Of a stretch of 64,000 bases of DNA, positions 8,183-19,028 are shown piece after piece. Made by a program: the position numbers and the translations under genes. The notes beneath the pieces were generated by a model. It was not told the DNA's origin and did no database searches. It worked only from the letters and a program-made list of their open reading frames with translations. Position 1 is the stretch's first letter; each line of letters starts with the position of its first letter. Source of the DNA: an uncultured Candidatus Puniceispirillum sp. (GTDB taxonomy: Bacteria; Pseudomonadota; Alphaproteobacteria; Puniceispirillales; Puniceispirillaceae); contig CAJJBY010000008.1 of NCBI GenBank assembly GCA_905182545.1, forward strand, positions 62,001 through 126,000, in the 5' to 3' direction.

Positions 8183-9328
8183 ATGGATGGTAGCGCGCTA
8201 AATCTTCATATCGGCACCGAAATGGCGGCAATCGACGCCGCCGAATGGGACGCGCTTGCCGGACTGGCAAACCCCTTTATCAGCCATGCCTTTTTGCACG
8301 CACTGGAAAAAGGCGGTGCGGTTGGCGGTGACAGCGGCTGGGATCCGATGCATCTGCTATTGCGAAGCGATGACGGCGAGCTTATTGGTGCCATGCCAAA
8401 TTATCTAAAACGTCATTCCTATGGCGAATATATTTTTGATCATGGCTGGGCTAATGCCTTTGAACGCGCTGGCGGTGCTTATTATCCAAAATTACTTGCC
8501 GCGGTTCCTTTTACGCCAGCAACCGGCCCCCGCTTTCTGGTTCGCGATAACCGCGCCGATTTAAAAACCGCCCTTGCCAAGGGCATGGAAACGCTGGTGG
8601 AAAAATATCAGCTATCTTCAGCGCATATTAATTTTCTGCCATCCGATGATGCGCATCAGCTTGCGGCAGCAGGCTGGCTTGACCGAACCAGCATCCAATT
8701 TCACTGGCATAATCATAACTATGCTGATTTCGATGATTTTCTGGATAATCTGTCATCACGCAAACGCAAGAATATCCGGAAAGAGCGTGCCTCGGTCACC
8801 AAGGCTGGCGTTACCATGCTTCGGCTTACCGGCGCGGTAATTACCCAAGATCATATTGACGCTTTTTTCCGGTTTTATATGTCCACCATCGACCGGAAAT
8901 GGGGCGGTGCCTATCTGACCCATGAGGTGTTTACCCAGCTTGGCAAAACCATGGCTGACCGGATGCTTTTGGTGATGGCCGAATATGATGGCAAAATTAT
9001 CGGCGGCGCACTCAATTTCATTGGTGATGATGCGCTTTATGGGCGCAATTGGGGCGCTGACATCGACATCCCCAACCTGCATTTCGAGGCCTGTTATTAT
9101 CAGGCGATTGATTTTGCTATCGAACATGGCCTGTCGCGGGTCGAAGCAGGGGCGCAGGGCTTTCACAAGGTGCAGCGCGGCTATCTACCCGTCACCACCC
9201 ATTCGGTGCATCTGATTGCGCATGACGGGTTTCGTGACGCTGTTGCGCGGTTCCTTGACGCAGAAAAGCGCGGCGTCGAGGCCGAGAAAAACCACATCGC
9301 CATGACCAGCCCCTTTAAAGCCAGCTAG
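8183..9328 (+). CDS. FemAB/GNAT-like N-acyltransferase (DUF482, peptidogalycan biosynthesis family)
   Basis: A 381-residue protein of the family annotated as DUF482 or 'peptidogalycan biosynthesis protein', related to FemAB aminoacyl transferases and GNAT enzymes. Family marks include NPFISHAFLHALE at residues about 30-42, YGEYIFDHGWANAFERAGG, YPKLLAAVPFTPATGPRFL, the C-terminal acyltransferase half with GGALNFIGDDALYGRNWGAD, and EAGAQGFHKVQRGYLP. The biochemical substrate is unknown; proposals centre on cell-envelope acylation but none is visible from sequence. It converges with clpA and no terminator was seen in the 55 bases between them. Confidence 0.85.
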   Translation: MDGSALNLHIGTEMAAIDAAEWDALAGLANPFISHAFLHALEKGGAVGGDSGWDPMHLLLRSDDGELIGAMPNYLKRHSYGEYIFDHGWANAFERAGGAYYPKLLAAVPFTPATGPRFLVRDNRADLKTALAKGMETLVEKYQLSSAHINFLPSDDAHQLAAAGWLDRTSIQFHWHNHNYADFDDFLDNLSSRKRKNIRKERASVTKAGVTMLRLTGAVITQDHIDAFFRFYMSTIDRKWGGAYLTHEVFTQLGKTMADRMLLVMAEYDGKIIGGALNFIGDDALYGRNWGADIDIPNLHFEACYYQAIDFAIEHGLSRVEAGAQGFHKVQRGYLPVTTHSVHLIAHDGFRDAVARFLDAEKRGVEAEKNHIAMTSPFKAS

Positions 9329-9383
9329 CCCCATCGCGAGTGATATCTGGTCTGGCTATTCAGGCTAATCTGGCTGATCCCGC

Positions 9384-11682
9384 TTAACTATCGTGCGGAG
9401 CGGGCAATGCTGCGCGTTTATTTCCACCCGAAATCGCTTTTTGCGGTGGGGCTTTGACCGTAACCGTCAAATCATCATCAGTAACATCGACAAAAACAAG
9501 TCCGCCACCAACAAGCCCACCAAACAGCATTTCATCGGCAAGTGGCTTTTTGATATGTTCCTGCACAACCCGCGCCAGTGGCCGCGCGCCATATTTGGCG
9601 TCATAGCCACGTTCGGCAAGCCAATCCATCGCCGCTTCGCTCAATTCGATTTCGACATTACGATCGGCAAGCTGGGCATCGAAGCTGCATGATAAATTTA
9701 TCAACAACCAACCGGATGACATCTTTGCCAAGCGGCGCAAACGGAATAATTGCATCAAGCCGGTTACGGAATTCAGGCGCAAACATTTTTTCGATAGCTT
9801 CGATATCGGCGCCTTCATTATGCGTACGGTTAAATCCGATCGCCGATTTTGACAATTCCTGCGCACCGGCATTTGTTGTCATAATCAAAACGACATTTCT
9901 GAAATCAACAATTTTGCCATTATTGTCAGTCAATTTGCCGTGATCCATGACCTGCAACAAAATATTGAACAAATCAGGATGCGCTTTTTCAATCTCGTCA
10001 AGAAGCAGAACCGCATGCGGCGTCTGATCAACCGCATCGGTCAACAACCCGCCTTGATCAAACCCGACATAGCCCGGAGGCGCACCAATCAGGCGCGATA
10101 CCGTATGGCGCTCCATATATTCGGACATATCAAACCGCATCAGCTTGATGCCAAGCGTTTCGGCAAGCTGGCGCGCAACCTCGGTTTTACCAACGCCTGT
10201 TGGGCCGGAAAACAGATAATTACCAACCGGCTTTTCTGCATCACGAAGGCCAGCACGCGATAGTTTAATCGCTGATGCCAAGGCAGTAATGGCCGGATCT
10301 TGGCCAAACACCATACGTTTCAGATCGGTTTCAAGCGACGCCAGCACAGCCTTGTCATCACGGCTAACATGCTTTGATGGAATCCGCGCCATTGTTGCCA
10401 CAGTGGCTTCGATTTCTTTTTGGCCGATCGTTTGGCGGCGGCGTGATGGCGGCAGCAGATTTTGCGCCGCCGCAGCTTCGTCAATAACATCAATCGCTTT
10501 ATCGGGCAATTTGCGATCATTGATATAGCGGGCAGACAGATCAACCGCGGTTTTTAAAGCAGCGCCGGTAAAGCGCACTTTATGATGATCCTCATAGCGG
10601 CTTTTCAAACCATTCAGAATTTTGATCGTATCGGGGATAGTCGGCTCGGCAACATCGATTTTCTGGAACCGGCGCACCAAGGCGCGATCCTTTTCAAAAT
10701 GGCCGCGATATTCTTTATAGGTTGTCGACCCGATACAGCGAAGCGTACCTTCCTGCAACGCAGGCTTTAGCAGGTTTGACGCATCCATCGCACCGCCAGA
10801 GGTTGCCCCTGCGCCAATCACCGTATGGATTTCATCAATGAACAGAATGGCATTTTCATCATCTGCCACCGCTTTCATCACCGCTTTCAACCGTTCTTCA
10901 AAATCACCGCGATAGCGGGTGCCAGCAAGCAATTGCCCCATATCAAGCGAATAAATCACCGCCGTTGCCAGAACGTCGGGAACATTGCCTTCATAAATTC
11001 GTAAGGCAAGCCCTTCGGCGATGGCGGTTTTGCCAACACCCGGATCACCAACATAAAGTGGATTGTTTTTCGTGCGGCGGCATAAAACCTGAATCGTGCG
11101 GTCTAATTCACGGCTACGGCCAATCAATGGGTCAATCCTGCCAGCCGCGGCCTTGGCGATCAAATTAACGGCAAACTGGCTAAGCGGGTCTTTGCCATCC
11201 TCGTCAATGGTTTCGCCAGCCTGATCTTCATTCTGGCTTTTGGCAACATTGCCTTCGGCGCCATGGCTGATAAAGGACACCGCATCAAGCCGTGTCATAT
11301 TCAGTGATTTCAAAAACCAGACAGCATGGCTTTCGCGCTCGGAGAAAATCGACACCAGAACATTCGCACCGTTGGCCACTTCACGCCCTGATGATTGTGT
11401 ATGGATGATGGCGCGCTGGATCACGCGTTGGAAACTTGCCGTTGGCTGCACATCAACATTGCCTTCAGGATCAACAATAGATGCCAGCTCGACCTCGATA
11501 AATTCAGCCAGCTTTTTGACCAGCTCATCAATATCAACATTGCAGGCATGCAATACTTCAAGCGCGTCACTATCTTCAGTTAGCGCCAATAGCAAATGTT
11601 CTAAAGTGGCAAATTCATGCGAACGTGATGCCGCATTCGACATTGCGCGGCGTAATGTTTCTTCGAGTTCGCGTGACAGCAT
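9384..11682 (-). CDS. clpA: ATP-dependent Clp protease ATP-binding subunit ClpA, one frameshift near the 3' end
   Basis: AAA+ unfoldase that feeds ClpP and works with ClpS on N-degron substrates. The product has the Clp N-domain ([12 protein letters not shown] onward), a first AAA module with Walker [14 protein letters not shown], a second with [13 protein letters not shown] and arginine-finger region, and a C-terminal D2 small domain ([19 protein letters not shown]). The frame stops early at 9658 after DKFIMQL; the rest continues one base over. Skipping one base at 9681 (in-frame CTT-CGA read as CTT-GAT) gives [15 protein letters not shown], the expected sequence, and a total of about 765 residues. 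This is most likely a one-base insertion error. clpS ends 5 bases upstream, so clpS-clpA form one operon. Confidence 0.93.
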
Positions 11683-11687
11683 TTTGC

Positions 11688-12005
11688 CTATTCCTTTTCC
11701 AGTTGTAATTGCAGCGGATGATCATTCTTCCGCGCATAATCAATGGTTTTTTGCGCTTTGCTCTCGGCAATTTCAAAGCTATAGACACCGCAAACACCAA
11801 CACCGCGCTGATGCACATTCAGCATAATCTGGGTGGCTTCATCTGCTGAACGACCGAAAAATTTCTGCAAGACATGCACAACAAACTCCATCGGTGTATA
11901 GTCGTCATTAAGCATAATGACTTTATACATTGATGGCTTTTTCGTTTTGGTACGGCTGTCGAGGATTAACTGGCCATTACCGTTTTTATCGTCTTCATTC
12001 TCCAT
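11688..12005 (-). CDS. clpS: ATP-dependent Clp protease adaptor protein ClpS
   Basis: Adaptor that recognises N-terminal Leu/Phe/Tyr/Trp residues and hands substrates to ClpAP. The 105 residues have a flexible polar N-terminus and the conserved fold: [20 protein letters not shown] (contains the NDDYTPM degron-pocket motif), an [19 protein letters not shown] helix-strand region, and a C-terminal [20 protein letters not shown] stretch. It lies 5 bases upstream of clpA on the same strand. The Aat transferase at the left end of the window makes its substrates. No unusual features. Confidence 0.96.
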   Translation of the reverse strand: MENEDDKNGNGQLILDSRTKTKKPSMYKVIMLNDDYTPMEFVVHVLQKFFGRSADEATQIMLNVHQRGVGVCGVYSFEIAESKAQKTIDYARKNDHPLQLQLEKE

Positions 12006-12275
12006 AAATTCTCTTTTAAACCTTCATCATTCTATCATCCACGATAGGGCTTAACATAGCATAGAAAAAAAACGACCGCCCATCTTCTTGATATTGGTAT
12101 CGCATCCATCAAGGAAAAGGGGTGCGGCAAAAAAACTTTCGCAAATGCATGACGCGACGATATTGCGGTAAATTGCCTTAATTTTCGCAAGATTCTTGAA
12201 TAGAATCCTAATTGCGTTATGATTTGAAACGCAGTTGTAGATGATGGTCATAATTTTGGAATAAGGCAGGCCTTA

Positions 12276-13667
12276 ATGGCACGAGCAAATGTAGCCAAGA
12301 CGCTACTGAACAAGCAGCATGCATCCTTCCAGTCACTCAATCGCCGTGGTGATAAATTTCTATTTTCGATGAAATCTCAGTCTTTTGGCTTTGTCACAGC
12401 TTGGGGTTTTCCGCCCCTGTAAATCCTTTTTGGCAATGATGATCATCTTTATGGTTGGGCTTGGGCTGCTGCGACACAGGCTAAAGCCAGCAAATATGCG
12501 TCAATCGTCATTGAAGAAGCCACTGGCAAAGTGCTGTTTTCGCGCAATGCCGATAATCTGCGCTATCCAGCATCCTTGACCAAAATCATGACGCTTTATC
12601 TTTTATTTGAAGATATCGAAGCGGGACGCATGACGCTGAAAAGCCGGATTCCAGTTTCCAAAACGGCCGCTGGCCGCTCGCCATCCAAATTATATCTAAA
12701 ACCGGGTCAATCCATCAGCGCCGAACAGGCCATTTACGCGCTGGTGACAAAATCGGCCAATGATGTGGCAACAGCACTTGCCGAGAAACTGTCGGGCACG
12801 GAACGAAAATTTGCCAAACGCATGACCCGCAAGGCTAAGGCTTTAGGCATGCGGCGCACGGTTTTCATGAACGCCTCTGGCCTGCCAAACCGTCGGCAGA
12901 AATCAACAGCGCGTGATATGGCCGTTCTGGCCGTTGCCATGCGGCGCGATTTTCCGCAATTTTATAAATATTTCAGCACCCAAAGCTTTAACTGGAAAGG
13001 CCGGAAATACGGCAATCATAACAAGCTTTTGGCAAAATATAGCGGCACAGATGGCATCAAGACAGGCTATATTAATGCATCGGGATTCAATCTTGTTGCC
13101 ACGGTTGAACGCAATGGTGTTCGGCTGATTGGCGTTGTGTTTGGCGGGAAAACATCGCGCAGCCGCGACCGCCATATGATGCAAATCCTGGATAATCAGT
13201 TCAACCGCGTCAAAACCATCACGGTTCGGCGTGCCGCGCTTGCCATGCCAATAACCTTGCCAGTTGCACCACCCGAACGCGGCGACAAATTGCCCGAAAG
13301 CCTGCCAGTCAGCAAAACCAAGATTCGGCCAGCCGCAGCGCCAAAAAAGACCGAATTTATCCAGCTCGATATCGCAAGCGCTGCCAATCTCGCCAGTGAT
13401 GAGAACCCAAGCTGGAGCGTGCAAATTGGTAATTTTGCCCAGCGTGTCAATGCGCATCGCGCGGCGATTGTGGCACGGCGCACGGCCGATGATGTGCTTG
13501 GCATGACACCGGCAAATCTGCATCTTGTCACGCGTGGCGCGATTCCATTATGGCGTGTTCGATTTAATGATCTTGAAGAAGACCAGGCGCGGGCAGCCTG
13601 CGCGGCGCTATTTGCCGCTGGACGGCGCTGCATTGCCATTGCCGTGCCGCCAACATCACGCGGCTAA
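12276..13667 (+). CDS. D-alanyl-D-alanine carboxypeptidase (S11 family) with C-terminal SPOR domain; N-terminal frame disturbed
   Basis: Penicillin-binding protein that trims the terminal D-Ala of peptidoglycan stems in the periplasm. From about 12470 onward the frame is clean: KYASIVIEEATGKVLFSRN, catalytic SLTK, SAN, and DGIKTGYINASGFN (KTG), then a linker and a SPOR domain (WSVQIGNFAQRVNAHRAA to RCIAIAVP) that binds denuded glycan. Upstream, a convincing signal peptide (FLAMMIIFMVGLGL, then AAATQAKA before SKYAS) lies in another frame, requiring one missing base at about 12462-12470. A short in-frame leader starting at ATG 12276 would join it through one extra base near 12395-12420. The exact start is therefore uncertain; 12369 (ATGAAATCT) and 12436 are alternatives. 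Sequence indels are the simplest explanation. Confidence 0.85.
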
Positions 13668-13673
13668 GAGGCC

Positions 13674-14132
13674 TTAAGATTTTTTACCCCTAAACTGATC
13701 ATCAAGATGCGGCAAATCATGGGGTCGCAGCCGATCCCAATGCGGGTGGCTATTGGCAAAAATCTGGCCAGCAATCACCAGATCATTGGCATCATCAAGC
13801 ATGCCGATGGCAACCGATGTTTGGGAGATGCCGTTTAGGCGATAAAACAGCGAAGCACCGAATTTTGGCAAAATCCGCGTTTGGCCCAAGCCGAGCTGTC
13901 ATACCAGCCAAGCGTTTGCTGGGCGGTCAGATCAAAGCTTTCATCCGGAACCGAGGCTGCACCCCAGCTAAGACCGGCAATCTGGAAACAATCACGGCAA
14001 TGGCAAATCGACGCCTGACGCAATGGGCCGGTTAGGCAAAACCGACCCCCCCCTGCAATGGCACCCGCCTTGATAAATTTTATCTTTGGTGATGGTGATA
14101 TCTTTGATATAAGCTGCATCTTCCTCCCACAA
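13674..14132 (-). CDS. GFA-family (CENP-V/GFA) zinc protein, frame interrupted twice
   Basis: Glutathione-dependent formaldehyde-activating-enzyme-like fold, a small zinc-binding protein of usually unknown substrate. Reading from a TTG at 14132, one frame gives YIKDITIT then KDKIYQGGCHC, the first zinc motif. An eight-G run on the coding strand (14046-14053) then seems to hold one base too many; the next frame gives RFCLTGPLRQASICHCRDC and AKRGFCQN. A missing base near 13861 then leads to GASLFYRLNGISQTSVAIG, the end of the family core. So all conserved cysteines are encoded, but in three frames. The start codon is unsure (no good ATG in the first frame; an ATG at 14119 belongs to a different frame). 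It follows dnaE2 on the same strand. Confidence 0.8.
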
Positions 14133-14167
14133 TCATCATTTCGCGTCATCATGTTCAAAATTAATCT

Positions 14168-17100
14168 TTAATGAAAATCTCTGCTTTTCATCCGAACGGC
14201 ATTTTTGCTGCCGCTGCCGGCATCGACATGGCGCAAAAACCCGTTCAGGTTAAATAAAGATTCGGCAATGATATGAATCACCGCCTGCCGGCGTTGAACG
14301 CGGCCAACCAGCCCTAAAATCTGCGACCTCAACAATGCCTCGCGATAGGTTTCGGTTAATTTTGGCCAGATAATCACATTCGCCGTACCCTGCCCATCTT
14401 CAAGCGTTATGAAAACCATACCGCTGGCAGTGCCTGGCCGTTGACGCATCGTCACCAGACCAGCAATGCGAAGCCGTTTCCCGTCAGGTGCATTTTGGAC
14501 ATGGCTGCAAAGCTGCCATCCAGCCAGACCAAGCGGCTTTGCCAGCAAATCAAGAGGGTGCGCTTTTAATGACAGGCCAAGATTGCGGTAATCTTCGGCC
14601 ACTTTTTCACCAAGTTCTGCTTGTGGTAATTCGATCACCGGTTCATTACCCGCAAGCCGTCCATGCCGGCGGCCAGCATGGGCAAATAATGGCATATCAT
14701 GCAGCCGGTGCCGCGCCAGCCCGCGTGCTGCCCATAATGCCTGTCGCCGGTCAATTGCAAGGCTGGCAAAACCATCCGCATCGGCAATGGCCTGTAATGA
14801 TTTTGCCGATACATCGGCTTTTCGCATTACATCATCAAGGCTGGAAAAGCTTAATCCAGTCTGTTTTCCGCCATTGCTTGTTTGGCTGGCAGTTTTGGCT
14901 GGCGGCAATCCGTTCACCTTCACCGCGCGCCAGCCCTTTGACAAGTCGCAAGCCCAACCGTAACGCATGATGACCCTTTTGATTTTCACGGTCGCTTTCA
15001 AGACGGTGATCCCAGCCTGAAAAATTCACATCAACGGGCCGGATGGTAATGTTGTTTTGTTTGGCTTCGGCAATTAATTGCGCTGGTGCATAAAACCCCA
15101 TCGGCTGGGCATTCAGCAAGGCACAGATAAACACATCTGGATAATGGCATTTCAGCCATGCCGACACATAAACCAAAAGCGCAAAGCTTGCCGCATGTGA
15201 TTCAGGAAAGCCATACATGCCAAAGCCTTCGATCTGACGAAAACAGCGAATGGCAAACGCTTCATCATAGCCGCGCTCGATCATGCCATTGATCATTTTA
15301 TTGCGGAAATGGCTTATATTTCCCTGTTTTTTAAAAGTCGCCATCGTTCGGCGCAGCTGGTCGGCCTCAGCGCCCGAAAACCCCGCCCCAACAATGGCAA
15401 TCTGCATTGCCTGTTCTTGAAATAGCGGCACACCAAGCGTGCGTTCAAGAACAGCACGCAAGGCAGGTGACGGATAATCCACCTTTTCCAAACCGGCACG
15501 CCGCCGCAAATAAGGATGAACCATATCGCCTTGAATAGGTCCCGGGCGGACAATCGCTACCTGCACAACAAGATCGTGAAAACAGCGCGGTTGCAGGCGC
15601 GGCAACATCGCCATCTGCGCCCGTGATTCAACCTGAAAAACCCCAACCGATTGCCCCCGACATAGCATGTCATAGGTTTTCATATCTTCAGGCGGTAATG
15701 ATGCCAGCGTTAAATGCCGGTTATAATGTGTACGAAGCAAATCAAAACTGCGCCTGATACAGCTTAGCATGCCAAGCGCAAGCACATCGACTTTTAACAA
15801 GCCAAGCGCATCAAGATCATCCTTATCCCATTCGATCACGGTACGGCCAGCCATCGCCGCAGGGCTGATCGGGCATAGATGATCAAGCCGCCCGCGGGTG
15901 ATCACAAAACCACCAACATGTTGTGACAAATGCCGTGGAAACCGGCTGATATCGGCCACTAATTGCAAAACCAGCCGCAGCCGCCGGTCATTGGCATCCA
16001 GTCCCGCCGCTGCCAGCACCACAGCATCAAGGCCGGTTTTTTCACGCCCCCATACCTCGCCAGCCAAGGCCGCCTGAACATCACGGCTAAGGCCAAACAC
16101 CTTTGCCACTTCGCGAAACGCGCTGCGGCGACGATAGGTGATCACACTGGCGGTAAGGCCAGCACGGTTCCGGCCATATTTTGCATAGATATGCTGGATC
16201 ACTTCTTCGCGGCGTTCATGTTCGAAATCGACATCAATATCTGGCGGCTCACCGCGCGCCTCGCTGACAAAACGTTCAAATAAGGGCTGCGATCGTTCAG
16301 GGTCAACCGCGGTAATGCCCAAACAATAGCAAACCGCCGAATTCGCCGCCGAACCGCGCCCCTGACATAAAATACCGCGCCCCCGCGCAAAGCGAACAAT
16401 ATCAAAGACGGTTAGAAAATAAGGCGCAATATTCAAACGCTCGATCAAGATCAATTCATGTTTCAGATAGGCGCTTACCTTATCGGGGATCGCATCAGGA
16501 TAGCGTTTTTCAGCACCGCGCCATGTCTGGAAGGCCAGTTCCTGCATGGCAGTTCGCCCACCCGGCTTTAGCTCGTCAGGATATTCATAAGACAAATCAT
16601 CCATTGAAAAATGGCATAGATTTGCAAGCGCCCTTGCCCCATCAAGCGCACCTGGTACATGCCGCCAACGCCGTTCAGCCTCGGCACAATCGATCAAATG
16701 GCGTTCGGCATTGCGCGAAATAAGATAGCCAGCATCATCAAGCTGTTGCTTTTCACGGATGCACGCCAGAACATCGGCAAGCGGGCGGCGATCGGGAATG
16801 TGATAAAGTGCATCTGCCGCCGCGGCCACCCGCAGCCCCAGCGCTGCTGCTGCCGTCATTAACATCTGGCATCGCGCCTCATCAGCCCCATCACGATACA
16901 GGCAAATCCCTGCAAATAATTGCCCCTTGGCAATTTGGCGAATGGTCTGCAAATGCGTTTGATAATGCGCATCTGGATGACGCGGCGGCATTACCAGCAA
17001 TGCAGTGCTTGCTGGCAGGCGGGCAAAATCGGCAAGATAGAGAATTGGCGCGGCTTTGCTGCCCCGCATATTGGCCTCGCTTAGCAGCATTGATAAAGCT

Positions 17101-17387
17101 TCATAACCAGCGCGGTCGCACGGATGAACGATAATATCAGGGCCATCGACAGGGCGTAATCTGGCACCAACAACAAGCCTGATCTGGTGATCACGCGCCG
17201 CCACATGCGCCCGCACAATACCGGCCAGCGAATTCACATCCGCAATGCCAACCGCCGCCCACCCAAGCGTGGCCGCCTGTGCCACCATCTCATCAGGATG
17301 CGATGCGCCTTTTAAAAAGGTGAAATTACTATAACAGCCAAGCAACGCATGTGATGCGGCTTGGCCTTGTTTGCGCAATATGGCCAT
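14168..17387 (-). CDS. dnaE2: Error-prone DNA polymerase DnaE2 (ImuC), one frameshift
   Basis: Alpha-type C-family polymerase for translesion synthesis and damage-induced mutagenesis, acting with ImuA and ImuB. Start chosen at 17387, where TGATG couples it to the imuB stop. The PHP domain begins at CYSNFTFLKGASHPDEMV; the catalytic aspartates are in PDIDVDFEHERRE; the tail has the OB-fold region QRPGTASGMVFITLEDG, LVGRVQRRQAVIHIIAESL. The first frame ends at 14835 after GLARGEGERIAAS, while the second carries SFSSLDDVMRKADVSAKSL. The switch (+1, i.e. one extra base) lies between about 14840 and 14910, in a poorly conserved linker. Total about 1,070 residues, as expected. Third gene of the LexA-controlled imuA-imuB-dnaE2 operon. 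Confidence 0.93.
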
Positions 17388-19018
17388 CAGGCGAAAAACC
17401 CATGCAAAAACCAAGATGGGGTTTCGTGACGTTCTGGCAAACCTTCACGATATAGCCAGAACCCTGCCCCCTGATCATCACGTAACCGAAAATAATCGCG
17501 GGTGCGGCTGCCAGCGGGTGCCTGCCACCATGCAGGGGCAATCCGTTCTGGCCCTGTGGCATGAATGATTTTATGGATTCGCCGCTGCCAGATAAATTGC
17601 GCTGGCGGGTGATCGGGAAGAAGCGCAACAACATCAACAGGGTGCGGATAGGCCAAAAGGCGAATGGGACGTGGTGGCGCAGTGCCTGATGCCGGATCAC
17701 CAAGCCAACCAGATTTTTCGTCAGTTTTGGTGAAAATCTGGCTTGGATCAGGCAGTTCAAACGATTGCGCCGCTTCAGGTTGCCAGCAGGCTTGCGGTGC
17801 CAATCTGACCACGGCACCATAACCAAGACGCGCCACCAGCCGGTCAACAAGGCTGGCATAGGATTCGCCTGCAACCCCATCATGGCGCTGCAACATCATA
17901 TGCGGCAAAGCCGTATCAAGCGGCGCAAGCGGGCTGCAATCAAGCGATTCCATCCAGCCCATTTCAAGACCAAATTCAGGGTTGATCTTGTCGCTGGCAT
18001 TGGCCAGCAAGCGGTGAAATAAAGTCACATCACGGCTTGGCCGCGAAAGATGCACATCATGTGCAAAAACCAGCCCGTCAACCAATTGCCAGCCAAGCCG
18101 CAAACGGCGCGTTGCCAATCCGGCCTGTTGAAGCAAAGTGGCTGTCTCACTTGCCAATTGGTGAATCATCACCTTGATATCATCAGCTGCGCCAATGGGT
18201 TCGGCAAATTGACGACATATATAAAGCGGTTTTGGCGGGTTAACAGGTGTAAAGCTTTCATCCTGATCGCCAAGCACCTGATCAAGCCGAAGAAGCACAT
18301 CCTGACCAAAACGGGCGGCCAATGGCGCACGCGCCAGTCCAATAATATCACCAATCACCCGCAAGCCTGCCCGCCGCATATGATCAGCAATTGCCGTATC
18401 GATTCGCAATGCGGCAAGCGGTAATGCCGCCAGATGACGTCGCAAACGGGCGCGGCTGAAAATATATCTTACCGTGTCCGGCTGTCCATCTGCCGGTTTT
18501 GACGCTGTCATTAACCGCGCTGACGGCTTTCCATAATGCGCCAAGGCCCACGCCGCCCCACAATTTGGTGCCGCCGCCAGCACCGCCCGAAAGTGACTTC
18601 GATGAAGGCGTTTGGCGCAATCTGCTAATAGCGAACGCACCCCGCCAAACAGATGTTCGGCACCGGCAATATCAATCCAGATTCCGCAATGCTGATCATC
18701 AACCGCGGTAAGCGGGCTATAACGACGCGCCCATAAGGCCAGATGATGAAGATCGGCATGGTCGGCTAGCGGGTCATATGCTTCGGTTCTGAGCTGTGGG
18801 CATAAAGCGCGGGCATCGGCAAGCCGCATACCGGCGGCAAGACCATGCGCTGCCGCTTTGGCACAGCCCGCCACAATAATATCAGCGCCGTTGATTTTCC
18901 GGATTATAACAAGCGGCAGATCAGCCCCAGATGCTCTTTGCCCAGATGCTCTTTGGATCCGCGATGCTGCCAGATAGGGGAAATGGATATAGATAATATG
19001 ACGATAGGAAACGGGCAT
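17387..19018 (-). CDS. imuB: Y-family polymerase-like protein ImuB
   Basis: Catalytically inactive Y-family homologue that links DnaE2 to the beta clamp in the mutasome. From ATG 19018 it is 543 residues. The usual catalytic DxDxFFxxVE strand is replaced by YIHFPYLAASRI, so the key acidic residues are missing, as in other ImuB proteins. Further Y-family features: LPLVIIRK..GADIIVAGCAKAAAHGL, GIWIDIAGAEHLFGG, and the helix-hairpin-helix region VIGDIIGLARAPLAARFG. It starts 10 bases after the imuA stop and its TGA overlaps the dnaE2 ATG by one base, indicating translational coupling. An upstream in-frame extension overlaps imuA and was not used. Confidence 0.9.
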   Translation of the reverse strand: MPVSYRHIIYIHFPYLAASRIQRASGQRASGADLPLVIIRKINGADIIVAGCAKAAAHGLAAGMRLADARALCPQLRTEAYDPLADHADLHHLALWARRYSPLTAVDDQHCGIWIDIAGAEHLFGGVRSLLADCAKRLHRSHFRAVLAAAPNCGAAWALAHYGKPSARLMTASKPADGQPDTVRYIFSRARLRRHLAALPLAALRIDTAIADHMRRAGLRVIGDIIGLARAPLAARFGQDVLLRLDQVLGDQDESFTPVNPPKPLYICRQFAEPIGAADDIKVMIHQLASETATLLQQAGLATRRLRLGWQLVDGLVFAHDVHLSRPSRDVTLFHRLLANASDKINPEFGLEMGWMESLDCSPLAPLDTALPHMMLQRHDGVAGESYASLVDRLVARLGYGAVVRLAPQACWQPEAAQSFELPDPSQIFTKTDEKSGWLGDPASGTAPPRPIRLLAYPHPVDVVALLPDHPPAQFIWQRRIHKIIHATGPERIAPAWWQAPAGSRTRDYFRLRDDQGAGFWLYREGLPERHETPSWFLHGFFA

Positions 19019-19028
19019 GATCACATGC

